The notes: generated by a model from the sequence alone, not told the origin. A stretch of 32,192 nucleotides of DNA from Dolichospermum sp. FACHB-1091 (GCF_014697585.1 NZ_JACJSB010000043.1:1-32192), one strand, 5' to 3'. Shown: positions 1 to 8,665, counted from the first letter of the stretch. A program made the numbers and translations.

Positions 1-114
1 AGTTTACCACCGGAAATAGTCCAACTTACTAATCTCCAAACTCTCGACATTTCTTTTAATCAAATCAGCAGTTTACCACCGGAAATAGTCCAACTTACTA
101 ATCTCCAAACTCTT
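1..114 (+). repeat. 69-bp direct repeat encoding LRR units
   Basis: Bases 1-44 and 70-113 are identical, and the 69-bp spacing equals one 23-residue leucine-rich repeat. The copies diverge after base 44, where the LRR consensus continues. The array probably extends upstream of the window. Confidence 0.85.
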
Positions 115-2136
115 GATTTACGTAATAATCCAGTTCCTATTCCCCCAGAAATTTTAGGACCAAAGGAATGGTATGAAAATCCAGGTAATATTCAAGAAAT
201 CCTCGACTTCTATTTTCGGGTACAAGATCCACAAGCAACAGAACCTTTATATGAAGCAAAATTATTGATTATTGGTGAAGGAGGTGCAGGTAAAACCTCT
301 CTAGCCAAAAAAATTGAAGATGAAAAATACCAACTGAAATCAGATGAAAAATCAACAGAAGGTATTGATGTCATTCAATGGAAATTCCACCTAGATCATG
401 GTCAAGAATTTCGCGTTAATATTTGGGATTTTGGTGGACAAGAAATCTATAAGGAAACCCACCAATTTTTTCTAACTTCCCGTTCTCTTTATGCTTTAGT
501 TGCAGATGATCGTAAAGAAAATACGGATTTTTATTATTGGCTAAAAGTTGTTGAATTATTGAGTGATAATAGCCCAGTTTTTATTATTAAGAATGAAAAA
601 GATAACCGTCAATGCGAAGTTAATGAACGTGAATTGCGCGGGGAATTTCTGAATCTCAAAGAATTTTTACCAACTAATTTAGCTGACAATAGGGGTTTAA
701 CAGAAATTAAAAACAACATTCAGCAATATATTAAGCAACTTCCTCATGTTGGTGAACCTTTGCCAAAAATCTGGGTAAGAGTCCGTTTTGCTTTAGAAAA
801 TAATCCTCGTAACTATATTAGTTTTACAGAATATTGTGATTTTTGTAGACTCAATAATTTAAGAGATAGTCAAGATATGAAGCGCCTAAGTCAGTATTTA
901 CATGATCTTGGTGTTTGCTTACATTTCCAAAAAGATCCTATACTAAAACACTGGGTTATTCTCAAACCTGAATGGGGAACTACAGCAGTTTATAAAGTGC
1001 TGGATAATAAAAATGTGGTTAAAAATTTAGGATGTTTTACCCAAGAAAATCTGGCAGAAATTTGGGAAGATGAAGAATATAAAGACATGAGAGATGAACT
1101 GCTACAATTGATGATGCGGTTTAAACTATGTTATCCACTTTCCGGTCAATATATTGCACCTCAATTACTCGATATCAACCAACCCGAATACACCTGGAAT
1201 CCAAATAATAATTTAATTTTAAGCTACAAATACGACTTTTTGCCCAAAGGTATTATTACCCGTTTTATTGTAGAAATACACCCTTGGATTGAAGAACAAA
1301 AACAAGTTTGGAGAAGTGGTGTCATTATCAACAAGAATCAAACTCGCGCTGAAATAATTCAAAACTACAATCAAAAGGAAATTAAAATCCGTGTAGAAGG
1401 AAATCGTAAAAAAGAATTACTGACTATCATTACCCACGAACTGGAAAAAATCCATAGTTCTTTTGAGCGTTTGCGGTATGATACTCTTGTTCCTTGTAAC
1501 TGCACAAAATGTATAGGAAGTCAGACACCCCATACTTATAATTTAGAATCATTACGTAAGCGTTTGGATGCTGGTCGTTATCAAATTGAGTGTGATAGGA
1601 GTTATGAAATGGTTAATGTTCGGAGGTTAATTGATGATGTAAACTTATCAACTCTAGAATCAAATCAAGACCCAGTTTTACCATTACAAAGTGAACTTGA
1701 CAGGGATAAAGAACGATCATATAATAGTGTAAATATTGTGATTAATAACAAACCAATTCAGAGTAATTCTATGTCAGAATCTTATCAATCTAAATATCAC
1801 CAAACAGGACCTACCCAATTTGTAGACACAGCCCAATCTGGTAGTAATGTAACATTTAATCAAACTAATTACACACCAGAACAAAAACCGAATTTAGCAG
1901 ACGCAGCAGCAGAAATTCAACAACTACTTAATCAATTATCTAAAACCAATCCCACAGCAACAAACCAAGAAATTACAAACACCATTGAACAGGAAATTAA
2001 AAGCAACCCCAAGTTAAAAGATAGATTAATAGCTGCACTTAAAGCTGGTGGTTTAGAAGCATTAAAAACAATATTTAATCATCCTGCTTTTACCATTCCT
2101 GCGGAAACTATCAAAGGATTTATAGAAGCAGAATAA
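1..2136 (+). CDS. Leucine-rich-repeat Roc-COR (Roco) GTPase, 5' end outside the window
   Basis: The frame is open from base 1, so the gene is cut by the window edge; the 711 visible residues are its C-terminal part. Order: two 23-residue leucine-rich repeats (residues 1 to about 46), then a Ras-like Roc GTPase domain with P-loop GEGGAGKT (92-99), G3 motif DFGGQ (143-147) and a G4-like NEKD (198-201), then a COR-type region to about residue 500. The C-terminal 110 residues hold a Ser/Thr/Asn/Gln-rich linker and a helical module (AAEIQQLLNQL through ALKAGGLEALK) that I recognise as a recurrent tail on cyanobacterial NTPase and pentapeptide-repeat proteins. Roco proteins are dimeric GTPase switches; the ligand or output of this one is unknown. 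A possible TTG start at 265 lies inside the GTPase strand just before the P-loop and is not real. The two repeats are almost identical in DNA, suggesting recent expansion. Confidence 0.93.
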   Translation, partial: SLPPEIVQLTNLQTLDISFNQISSLPPEIVQLTNLQTLDLRNNPVPIPPEILGPKEWYENPGNIQEILDFYFRVQDPQATEPLYEAKLLIIGEGGAGKTSLAKKIEDEKYQLKSDEKSTEGIDVIQWKFHLDHGQEFRVNIWDFGGQEIYKETHQFFLTSRSLYALVADDRKENTDFYYWLKVVELLSDNSPVFIIKNEKDNRQCEVNERELRGEFLNLKEFLPTNLADNRGLTEIKNNIQQYIKQLPHVGEPLPKIWVRVRFALENNPRNYISFTEYCDFCRLNNLRDSQDMKRLSQYLHDLGVCLHFQKDPILKHWVILKPEWGTTAVYKVLDNKNVVKNLGCFTQENLAEIWEDEEYKDMRDELLQLMMRFKLCYPLSGQYIAPQLLDINQPEYTWNPNNNLILSYKYDFLPKGIITRFIVEIHPWIEEQKQVWRSGVIINKNQTRAEIIQNYNQKEIKIRVEGNRKKELLTIITHELEKIHSSFERLRYDTLVPCNCTKCIGSQTPHTYNLESLRKRLDAGRYQIECDRSYEMVNVRRLIDDVNLSTLESNQDPVLPLQSELDRDKERSYNSVNIVINNKPIQSNSMSESYQSKYHQTGPTQFVDTAQSGSNVTFNQTNYTPEQKPNLADAAAEIQQLLNQLSKTNPTATNQEITNTIEQEIKSNPKLKDRLIAALKAGGLEALKTIFNHPAFTIPAETIKGFIEAE

Positions 2137-2208
2137 ATCACTCTTTATTTCTTCGCGTCTTAACTCCTTTGCGACTTGGCGCGAAAATCATCTTTAAAAA
2201 TGAAACGC
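2137..2208. repeat. Short spacer with a degenerate G/C-rich dispersed-repeat-like segment
   Basis: The spacer between two convergent genes carries 'cttcgcgtct' and 'ctttgcgac..ggcgcga' (about 2151-2184). These resemble a dispersed repeat often seen between cyanobacterial genes. No clear terminator hairpin is visible. Confidence 0.35.
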
Positions 2209-2763
2209 CTAACTTTTAAATGGTAGTCCTCTTACCTCAGATAATATCTCTTGTACAGCTTGGTAAGCCTCACTAATTGACAGTTCACCTTTTTCTACAA
2301 GTTCCATTAATATTTGAGCATCTTCAGGACTAATCAGATTCAGCTTTAATGGCTCTTTTAGGAAACTATAAAACTTATTTTTGTCATTGTCCCCAATGGT
2401 AGATTTTCTTTCCTCAGTTTCCATTTCCCGTAGCTTCTCTTTTAACTGTCTGAGTATTTCTTCTCGCTGACCTTGCTGATGTGTTCCATCTACGAGAAAC
2501 CTCTTGACACCAAAAAGTGCTGCTCCTCCTAATGCTGCTGCTCCAGCAATTACTCCTATAGGCGCTGCAACTGGTACGGTAATTAATCCAAAGAGAATAG
2601 GGACTGCTGTGCCACCAAAAGCAAATGCTGCTGCACCCGCACCAACAGCACCAACACCAATAGCACCAATATCTGTTAAAAAATTAATTCGATCATCAGG
2701 ATTGTTTTCTATCTGCTCAATTGCTTTCAGTAATTCTTCTTTACTAAGTTTCTTGTTTGTCAT
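2209..2763 (-). CDS. Small membrane protein with glycine/alanine-zipper hairpin, unknown function
   Basis: The 184-residue protein has three parts. A charged N-terminus (1-30) is followed by two adjacent hydrophobic segments very rich in Gly and Ala (about 32-58 and 60-86). A soluble tail follows, with a charged coiled-coil-like helix (98-122) and a C-terminal helical segment ending in LPFKS. The start is supported by a GGAGG Shine-Dalgarno 5 bases before the ATG. It lies upstream of, and converges with, the Roco gene, and is followed at 2847 by another small membrane protein gene on the same strand. I do not recognise a family. Glycine-zipper hairpins occur in pore-forming toxins, secretion substrates and ordinary membrane anchors, so no function is assigned. 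Confidence 0.75.
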   Translation of the reverse strand: MTNKKLSKEELLKAIEQIENNPDDRINFLTDIGAIGVGAVGAGAAAFAFGGTAVPILFGLITVPVAAPIGVIAGAAALGGAALFGVKRFLVDGTHQQGQREEILRQLKEKLREMETEERKSTIGDNDKNKFYSFLKEPLKLNLISPEDAQILMELVEKGELSISEAYQAVQEILSEVRGLPFKS

Positions 2764-2846
2764 AAAAGCCTCCAGTTGAAACCAGTTTAAATCGTTGAAT
2801 ATTATCTGAATATTATTTGCATATTTATTGGCATATTTGAGTAAAT

Positions 2847-3353
2847 TTAGGTAAAAGCGACTTCATGAGCAACCGCACTGAAAACATCAGTCAGCAGTTG
2901 GAAAAACTCACGTGCAACTTCAACAATATTTGCTCCTACACCTGTAAATTGTTTATCAAGTATATGCCCTACAACTGCTCCAGTGGTGACAATACCTATT
3001 CCTAAAGCTCTAGCCACAGGTTCTAGGAATTGACCTAAAAATGGAATCGAAACAGTTAAACTGTATATAGCACAGGCAACAACAGCACATATTCCAGCAC
3101 CAGCAACTAATAAGGGGTGTGCTTTGACAAACTCGAAAATTTTTATCAGTACCACCTTGCCTATAGAAACAACTTTTTTACCAACTCTGATAGTATTGCG
3201 AATCAGCTGGTGTAATCTCGTTGCAACCTCTTGAGGTAAACCGATCTCTTGCAGCCATAAGTATAAATCCATGCTTGAAGTTGCCTCTGCTTCTGCATTC
3301 CAGAGGGTCATTTTTAACTTAGCCTGTCCTATAGTCATCTTTCCAGCTTGCAT
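2847..3353 (-). CDS. Small putative membrane protein, unknown function
   Basis: This 168-residue protein has an amphipathic N-terminal half rich in helices (residues 1-75, with Lys/Arg and Leu/Val) and two hydrophobic stretches (about 79-107 and 113-132), again Gly/Ala-rich. A short amphipathic C-terminus ends in HEVAFT. It lies 83 bp upstream of the 184-residue membrane protein gene on the same strand, so the two could be co-transcribed. No clear Shine-Dalgarno precedes the ATG. The composition resembles its neighbour, but I see no sequence similarity that proves homology. It could be a membrane effector, a stress protein or an unrelated orphan. Confidence 0.65.
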   Translation of the reverse strand: MQAGKMTIGQAKLKMTLWNAEAEATSSMDLYLWLQEIGLPQEVATRLHQLIRNTIRVGKKVVSIGKVVLIKIFEFVKAHPLLVAGAGICAVVACAIYSLTVSIPFLGQFLEPVARALGIGIVTTGAVVGHILDKQFTGVGANIVEVAREFFQLLTDVFSAVAHEVAFT

Positions 3354-3532
3354 AAGTATTTTTCCGGTAATTGTCTTAAAAATGTTTTAAATGCTCTAAA
3401 TATTTGTATAATAGGGTAACACATTTTATTTAAAAGTCACAACCGTATTAATACTGTTATTTGACAGTTTTTAACTACAAATAAATAGGAATTTCAAGCG
3501 ATGAAGACAGAAACAGATTATCACCTCACCTA
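3354..3532. other. Intergenic region downstream of proC
   Basis: This 179-bp AT-rich spacer separates the proC stop from the 168-residue membrane protein gene. A 'tataat' lies at about 3406 on the + strand, but no gene follows it in that orientation. No strong hairpin plus T-run terminator was found. Confidence 0.4.
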
Positions 3533-4354
3533 TCAACCATTCCCCAATTCCTGAGCGCGTTCTTTCGAGGCTTTAACAGCTTCCATGACAGCGGAACGAA
3601 AGCTGGCCTTTTCCAACGCGCTAACACCAGCAATAGTCGTACCCCCAGGGCTGGTAACTCTGTCTTTGAGTTCAGCGGGATGGATTTTGGTTTCTTGTAA
3701 AAGTTTAGCTGTTCCTAAGACTGTTTGTATAGCTAGTTGTTGTGCCATTGCTCTAGTTAAACCCACAGCAACACCACCATCAGCTAAAGCCTCGATCATC
3801 AATGCCACATAAGCAGGTCCACTCCCAGACAAGCCTGTAACTGCATTCATCAAGGTTTCGGGAACTTCCACCACTTCCCCCACAGCGGCAAAAATCTTTT
3901 CTGCTACTTGTTTATGACTAGCGTAAGTGTAAGCACCTAAAGAAATCGCCGTTATTCCCGCGCCTACTGTGGCGGGAGTGTTAGGCATAGAGCGAATTAT
4001 CGGGAATTGGCTAAAGGCTGCTTCCAATTGTTTTAAATTTACACCCGCCAGTATAGAAATGATTACAGGTGAATTTTCTGTCGGGAGAATATGTGCTAAT
4101 TCCTGAGCTACAGTAGTAAATATCTGGGGTTTGACTGCCAACATAACAGCTTCCTGTGCTTCCCCTAAAACCAGACTATTATCTGTAGTTACAGATATTC
4201 CATATTTTTGTTCTAAATAGCTGCGGCGTTCCCCTTGGGGTTCGCTGACTATAATTTCTGATGGTTGATAAGTACCAATTGCAATAAGGCGGGATAATAG
4301 GGCTTCTGCCATTACCCCACCACCAATTAAGCCAAATTTTATATTCATTGTCAT
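3533..4354 (-). CDS. proC: Pyrroline-5-carboxylate reductase
   Basis: The enzyme reduces 1-pyrroline-5-carboxylate to L-proline with NAD(P)H, the last step of proline synthesis, in the cytosol. The 273 residues match the usual family length of about 270. An N-terminal Rossmann motif (GLIGGGVMAEALL, about residues 8-20) is followed by RSMPNTPA (about 120-127). The dimerisation domain contains SGSGPAYV and the family signature region TSPGGTTIAG near the C-terminus. ATG codons at 4354 and 4348 are both possible starts; the second gives MNIKFGLIGGG. It is the last gene of the pipX-pipY-sepF-proC block, 113 bp after sepF. That order is common in cyanobacteria and the PLP-binding pipY product is linked to amino-acid homeostasis. 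Confidence 0.95.
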   Translation of the reverse strand: MTMNIKFGLIGGGVMAEALLSRLIAIGTYQPSEIIVSEPQGERRSYLEQKYGISVTTDNSLVLGEAQEAVMLAVKPQIFTTVAQELAHILPTENSPVIISILAGVNLKQLEAAFSQFPIIRSMPNTPATVGAGITAISLGAYTYASHKQVAEKIFAAVGEVVEVPETLMNAVTGLSGSGPAYVALMIEALADGGVAVGLTRAMAQQLAIQTVLGTAKLLQETKIHPAELKDRVTSPGGTTIAGVSALEKASFRSAVMEAVKASKERAQELGNG

Positions 4355-4467
4355 TAGTCACTAACTAGTGGTCAATTCTTAATAGTTAATCATCCTTGTT
4401 TACGAAACGCTAGGGCGCATACAATTAATTGGGGATTTAAAACTATGGACTAATGACCAATTTAGCA

Positions 4468-5061
4468 CTACTGTGCCATCCGCGTGGGTTCATTTCCCCA
4501 AGCTGACGTTGCTGTAGCTGCGGGACGGGCAGGACGGGCTTGGTTGATAGGTACTTCATGTACTAAACCACCTTGGGTGCTAACTTGTACGCAACTGGGG
4601 GTAAATAAGAAGATGCTTTCACCAATTCGCTCTTGATGTCCGTCTAAGGCATAAGTACCACCAGCAACAAAGTCAACTGCTCGTTGAGCTTGATCGGGGT
4701 CCATAATGGTCAAGTTTAATACTACTGATTTGCGTTCGCGTAAGGCCTGAATTGCCTGGGGCATTTCTTCAAATGTCCGAGGTTCTAAAACTAGAACTTC
4801 AGATATTCCATTAATTGCGCCCGGCATACCAATAACATTACTCATAGGCTTGGATACTGTTGGTGCTATTTCATCTGTATTTGTCGGTGGATTTTGCCAA
4901 CGTCGAGGAGGAGTAGTTTCCTGTGGGGTTGACTGGGCATTGCCTTGTTGATAGACATTCTGATAATTATCGCCGGATTCGGCTTCTTCTTCGTAGTATT
5001 CGTATTCTACCTGCTCATTCAAACCGACAAAATCCCTGAGTTTAGAAAATATATTGGCCAT
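4468..5061 (-). CDS. sepF: Cell division protein SepF
   Basis: SepF binds FtsZ filaments and the membrane and helps assemble the division ring; the cyanobacterial orthologue is also called Cdv2. The 197-residue protein has a membrane-binding amphipathic N-terminus ([16 protein letters not shown]), an acidic and Gln/Pro-rich linker (20-80), and the C-terminal SepF domain. That domain runs from about [17 protein letters not shown] through [16 protein letters not shown] to IFLFTP. I chose the ATG at 5061 because a GGGAG motif lies 8 bases before it. The in-frame GTG at 5070 abuts that motif with no spacing. It sits between pipY and proC and has its own long upstream region (5062-5534). Confidence 0.95.
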   Translation of the reverse strand: MANIFSKLRDFVGLNEQVEYEYYEEEAESGDNYQNVYQQGNAQSTPQETTPPRRWQNPPTNTDEIAPTVSKPMSNVIGMPGAINGISEVLVLEPRTFEEMPQAIQALRERKSVVLNLTIMDPDQAQRAVDFVAGGTYALDGHQERIGESIFLFTPSCVQVSTQGGLVHEVPINQARPARPAATATSAWGNEPTRMAQ

Positions 5062-5534
5062 GTTGTACACTCCCGGATGAAAATTACCCTAATTTTCCTG
5101 GCTATTAAGTTGCATTTCGGCTACTTTTAGTCAGTATTCGTAACTATAGTAGATGCTTGACGTATCACTTGTACTACTTATTTTATTTTTTAGTACAAAT
5201 GATCGATTATCAACAGATATTGATGTTAATGCCTGTACATTAACGAATCTGTAACAATGAGTTAAGATTATAGCCTAATGATAATTAAAAATAAAGGTGG
5301 TCAGACCCCTGTTGTAATTAAGCATTACTTATGAGATTATTATATTTTTTGACAATTATCAATACTTAGAGAATATACAGCACGTTTAGCTTGAGTGAGG
5401 TACACCTTATGCGGGCAAGATGCCCGCACCACAAGAGTTTAATCATTGATATCTGTACTTCATAATAGCGGGAACTGCTGTAAATTATTAGAGGATTGTC
5501 CATGGGTTCTACATAAACACAGCCATGGCCATAT
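5062..5534. promoter_or_regulatory. Long sepF upstream region with three inverted repeats
   Basis: This 473-bp non-coding spacer lies between pipY and sepF. It holds three dyads: 8-bp arms TTGTACTA/TAGTACAA at 5169-5176 and 5191-5198 (14-base AT-rich loop), 7-bp arms GTTAATG/CATTAAC at 5225-5231 and 5238-5244, and a GC-rich hairpin at 5410-5428. Short open frames here have no protein-like composition. The region probably carries the sepF promoter and separates it from pipXY, but no specific -35/-10 pair was assigned. Confidence 0.5.
5410..5428. repeat. GC-rich hairpin (TGCGGGCA-aga-TGCCCGCA)
   Basis: A perfect 8-bp stem with a 3-base loop is embedded in AT-rich DNA about 110 bp downstream of the pipY stop. 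This short palindrome resembles a dispersed repeat I associate with cyanobacterial intergenic regions. It lacks a T-run on either side, so it is not a classical terminator, though it could stabilise the pipXY mRNA 3' end. Confidence 0.6.
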
Positions 5535-6203
5535 CTAAGAACGTTGACCAAACAATATTGTCCCTAATCTTACCATGGTTGCCCCTGCTTCTACTGCCAA
5601 TTGGTAATCTCCAGACATACCCATTGATAACTGCTGCATTGTAATATTTGACCAATTTTGTGATTGGATTGTTTGGGCTAATTTGTATGTACTATGAAAA
5701 ACATTCAAGATTTCTCCAGCCTCCAACCCTAGAGGCGGAATTGTCATCAAACCTTGAATTTGTAAATTTTGACATTGATTGAGTGCTTCCAAATCAGCAA
5801 ATAATTCTGGAACCATCCAACCAGATTTATTCGCATCGGGGAGAATTTTGACTTGTAAGCATACCTTTGGGGTCACTCCCAATTCTTGCGCTAGAGTATT
5901 TAAGCGTTGTGCTAGTGCTAAATTATCTACGGAGTGAATCCACTGAAATAGTTCTAAGGCTTTTTTAGCCTTATTACTTTGTAGATGTCCTATAAAGTGC
6001 CAGGTAATATCCGATAGATCTTGTAACTCGGCTTGTTTACTGGCAGCTTCTTGGATGCGACTTTCGGCAAAATCACGAATTCCTGCGGTGTATGCTTGCC
6101 GCATAAATTCAGTAGACACTCTTTTTGTCACAGCAATCAACCTCACTGTAGGGGGTAGTGAGGAGTGAATATTAGCAAGGCGATCGCTAATGGAATTAGT
6201 CAT
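5535..6203 (-). CDS. pipY: PLP homeostasis protein PipY (YggS/PLPBP family)
   Basis: This single-domain PLP-binding protein with a fold-type III barrel has no known catalytic activity. The family maintains vitamin B6 and amino/keto-acid balance. Its 222 residues match the family. The PLP lysine is Lys27 in RLIAVTKRVS, followed by ESRIQEA (the N-x-QE-type segment), WHFIGHLQSNK, and the C-terminal MSMGMSGDYQLAVEAGATMVRLGTILFG region that binds the phosphate (quoted in part: LSMGMSGDYQLAVEAG). Its ATG overlaps the pipX stop by 4 bp (ATGA), indicating translational coupling. Confidence 0.96.
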   Translation of the reverse strand: MTNSISDRLANIHSSLPPTVRLIAVTKRVSTEFMRQAYTAGIRDFAESRIQEAASKQAELQDLSDITWHFIGHLQSNKAKKALELFQWIHSVDNLALAQRLNTLAQELGVTPKVCLQVKILPDANKSGWMVPELFADLEALNQCQNLQIQGLMTIPPLGLEAGEILNVFHSTYKLAQTIQSQNWSNITMQQLSMGMSGDYQLAVEAGATMVRLGTILFGQRS

Positions 6204-6478
6204 TGGAACGTGCGTTGGAAAACACCTTGAAGTTGATCATACTCTTGGGAGTTACCACTGCGGCGCAAAATACGTAAACGATTTTCCAGCATCATTCTAG
6301 CTTCAGTGCGGCCAATGGGCTGAAATTTCAGGACTTTAAGTTCACTTGTTACCAGAAAAAATAAGCGTTGAGCATAGAGTGTGGTAAACAGATCCTGGTT
6401 CTCATCAACCATACTGATCCTATAGAGCAAACCCCAAGTTGGATGATTTAGGTAAGTTTCTGAGTTTTCTGGATTCAT
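6200..6478 (-). CDS. pipX: NtcA/PII-interacting coactivator PipX
   Basis: PipX is a small cyanobacteria-specific adaptor. It co-activates the nitrogen regulator NtcA when 2-oxoglutarate is high, is sequestered by PII when nitrogen is ample, and binds other partners such as PlmA. The 92 residues match the family (about 89-92). The N-terminal Tudor-like domain (YLNHPTWGLLYRISMVDENQ through RLFFLVT) and the C-terminal helices (TEARMMLENRLRILRRSG) are both recognisable. It is the first gene of the block and overlaps pipY by 4 bp. A TATACT-like box lies about 20-30 bp upstream on the minus strand, but no convincing NtcA site was seen. Confidence 0.96.
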   Translation of the reverse strand: MNPENSETYLNHPTWGLLYRISMVDENQDLFTTLYAQRLFFLVTSELKVLKFQPIGRTEARMMLENRLRILRRSGNSQEYDQLQGVFQRTFQ

Positions 6479-6805
6479 TTCCTAGTCAAGGTTGGGAGTA
6501 TATAGGGTGTTTTGCAATTAACTAACATTCAGAGGATAGTACGTCCCTTCCGCCAAAATTTTCGTTGACAATGGGAAAATAACTATTTTATTACAATTTC
6601 CCACAGCTAACAATACTTTTTTGTATTGGATCATAACCTAAATTGATGCGGTATTGCCATGGCTGCCTCCATCGTGCCACAATTCTCCCTTAATGGCGCA
6701 AAGATGGACATTTACCCAGCCGGCATATAGCAGGAGTCAGGAATAAAAAAAATGCCAGAAGAAAGAAGAAAGAAATTTTTCCCCTATTCCCCTGACTTTT
6801 CCCTG
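6479..6805. other. Intergenic region between pipX and the lipid cluster
   Basis: This 327-bp spacer must contain the pipX promoter at its left end and the 3' end of the lipid operon at its right end. A candidate minus-strand -10 (TATACT) lies near 6499-6504. The right part (6750-6805) is a purine/pyrimidine-biased stretch rich in 'gaaagaagaaag' and 'ccccta/ccctg' runs that looks like degenerate repeat DNA. No clear hairpin terminator and no protein-coding frame were found. Confidence 0.45.
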
Positions 6806-8665
6806 TCACCGATTTTTAAGAGAGGGGTAATTTTTACCACCTAATTCAATTTGTCCAGTCACACACCCAGCTTTTAACCTAGTTATTAAATACTCTAAAT
6901 CATCGGCAATAAAATTTGTACCATGATCTGGTTCTACTAAGCTAATTAATTTGATATTATGGATAATTTGATTGCCTAAATTAGCAATTCCTAAAAAGTT
7001 TAAAACTCCTGATTCATAAGTTCCACAAGGTACAGCAGGATTATTCATCCCCACACAATATTCATTGTCTTGAAACCAATCAAAATGAGGATAACCATGA
7101 AAGTGAACTATAGGCGCACCATTTTTAATTAATTCTGGTGTGTATAAAGCTGCCGCTAGACTAATAGCTAACATCACATAGATATCATAGGAAGGTTTAA
7201 TATCTGCGTTTTTTGATTGATTTCCTAATGGTAATTGTAAATGTAATTTGTCTTTTAAGCCAATGCGAAGAACATCAGAATCAATATTTAAAGCTGTTTT
7301 ATTTGCGCCAGACCGAGAACTAACTAGCCAAATATCAGGTATTTGTTTAAATCTATTTTCTGCCTTAATATTTAGTTTTAGATAACGTCTACCTTGTTGA
7401 TTTTGACGAAGTTCATAAATACTAAATCCGGGTACAGGTAATAAGTTTTCCCATTCGTCAATAGTGATTTCTGGTTTACCTACATAATGAGGAGGTTCAG
7501 CATAAGCTACAAAACCATAAGATACTCCTGTTCTACCATTAACGATCACATTGACAATATCTCTATGGGATTTTCTGTTAATAACTTGGTCTAATTTAAA
7601 CCCCGCTGGAAATAAACCTGTAGATGCTAATTCTTCACCCATTTTCACCAATTTATGAGCATAAGCTGATAAATGAGGATTATATTCTCCCAGTTGAAAA
7701 CGGTTAATTAATAGAGGAGTAATAGGGACAAATATCTTAGGAATCAGAGATTTTAAGGCAAAATCCTCAACTTCATCCTGATCAAAGTTAGAATCTGAGA
7801 GATTCATATTCAGAATAGAAAATTTTTCATGGGATATACCAATAACAATTTCTGAAAAAGTTTTCACTAGTGTATTTATCCCCATGGGAATTTTTTCTGT
7901 ATAAGGTGTAGTTGGGTTAACAAATTTATCATCTATATCAGTCAAGATTACCACTTGTGTATTTGTAGGATCTTCAACATATTTAGCTGCGTGATCTTCA
8001 GCCCAACTACTCAATTTAGCGATTTGTACAACAGACATTTGTTGTTTTTCCTTTAGCCATGTATAAGATAATTTATACCAACTTTCAGCGATAATTATGC
8101 CTAATTTTCTTAACCATGAATTTGGTCTTTCCACGTCCACAATAGCATCAATATCTGCTCTAACTACCTGCATTTTTAAAGATTGATTCCAGTTAATAAT
8201 AGGGATTTTAATAGTATGTCGTAATTCCATTGTGGCTTCTTTCCAGGGAATTACTGTCACACCATGCCTTTGCAAGTAGAAAATTAATTCTTGACGAAAT
8301 CTAATAATAGCTTTATTTTGATAATAATCAGGCAAAGGTCTAAAAGTAACCTTCAAGTTTTCAGCCATGAATTTAGGATTAATAATTGGAGGTTGGTATC
8401 CAATGGGTGATTCTCCAGAAAAACCACCAATTAACTTACCAATAGTCGGTAAACTAATTCCCTGAATTAAACTTTGATTAGTATAGTTATCTGTAACATT
8501 CATTTCCTGAATTAATGCTAAAATATCTGCTTTATATCTAGCTATTTCTAATTGTATTTCTGGAGTAATTACACCTTGGGGAGAACGAATATTAAGTTTG
8601 CTATTTTCTGCCCAAAATAATACACCTTTTTGAGTGAGTTTGGCTAAAATTTCTGCTGCATTCAT
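6806..8665 (-). CDS. TubC-docking-domain protein of unknown function, last gene of the lipid cluster
   Basis: The 619-residue protein starts with a TubC-type docking domain (residues 1-55: MNAAEILAKLTQKGVLFWAE, then PQGVITPEIQLEIARYKADI). Such domains dock NRPS/PKS subunits onto partners, so this protein probably acts with the upstream synthase. The remaining roughly 530 residues are unknown to me. They lack obvious membrane segments and carry a striking motif VHFHGYPHFDW (about 520-530), followed by DNEYC and VPCGTYESG. These His/Asp/Glu/Cys residues could form a metal or catalytic site. I chose the ATG at 8665: an in-frame TTG at 8752 would add 29 residues without family character and has no Shine-Dalgarno. 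It lies 139 bp after the carrier protein gene. It could be a tailoring or release enzyme, but nothing assigns a reaction. Confidence 0.8.
   Translation of the reverse strand: MNAAEILAKLTQKGVLFWAENSKLNIRSPQGVITPEIQLEIARYKADILALIQEMNVTDNYTNQSLIQGISLPTIGKLIGGFSGESPIGYQPPIINPKFMAENLKVTFRPLPDYYQNKAIIRFRQELIFYLQRHGVTVIPWKEATMELRHTIKIPIINWNQSLKMQVVRADIDAIVDVERPNSWLRKLGIIIAESWYKLSYTWLKEKQQMSVVQIAKLSSWAEDHAAKYVEDPTNTQVVILTDIDDKFVNPTTPYTEKIPMGINTLVKTFSEIVIGISHEKFSILNMNLSDSNFDQDEVEDFALKSLIPKIFVPITPLLINRFQLGEYNPHLSAYAHKLVKMGEELASTGLFPAGFKLDQVINRKSHRDIVNVIVNGRTGVSYGFVAYAEPPHYVGKPEITIDEWENLLPVPGFSIYELRQNQQGRRYLKLNIKAENRFKQIPDIWLVSSRSGANKTALNIDSDVLRIGLKDKLHLQLPLGNQSKNADIKPSYDIYVMLAISLAAALYTPELIKNGAPIVHFHGYPHFDWFQDNEYCVGMNNPAVPCGTYESGVLNFLGIANLGNQIIHNIKLISLVEPDHGTNFIADDLEYLITRLKAGCVTGQIELGGKNYPSLKNR

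Noticed and set aside
265-2136. A separate gene starting at 265
   Set aside because: That start is a TTG within the first strand of the GTPase domain. The frame is open from base 1 with intact leucine-rich repeats, so the gene continues from outside the window.
5366-5551. A 61-codon minus-strand frame in the pipY-sepF spacer
   Set aside because: It overlaps the pipY 3' end and the GC hairpin, has no Shine-Dalgarno and encodes an unremarkable composition.
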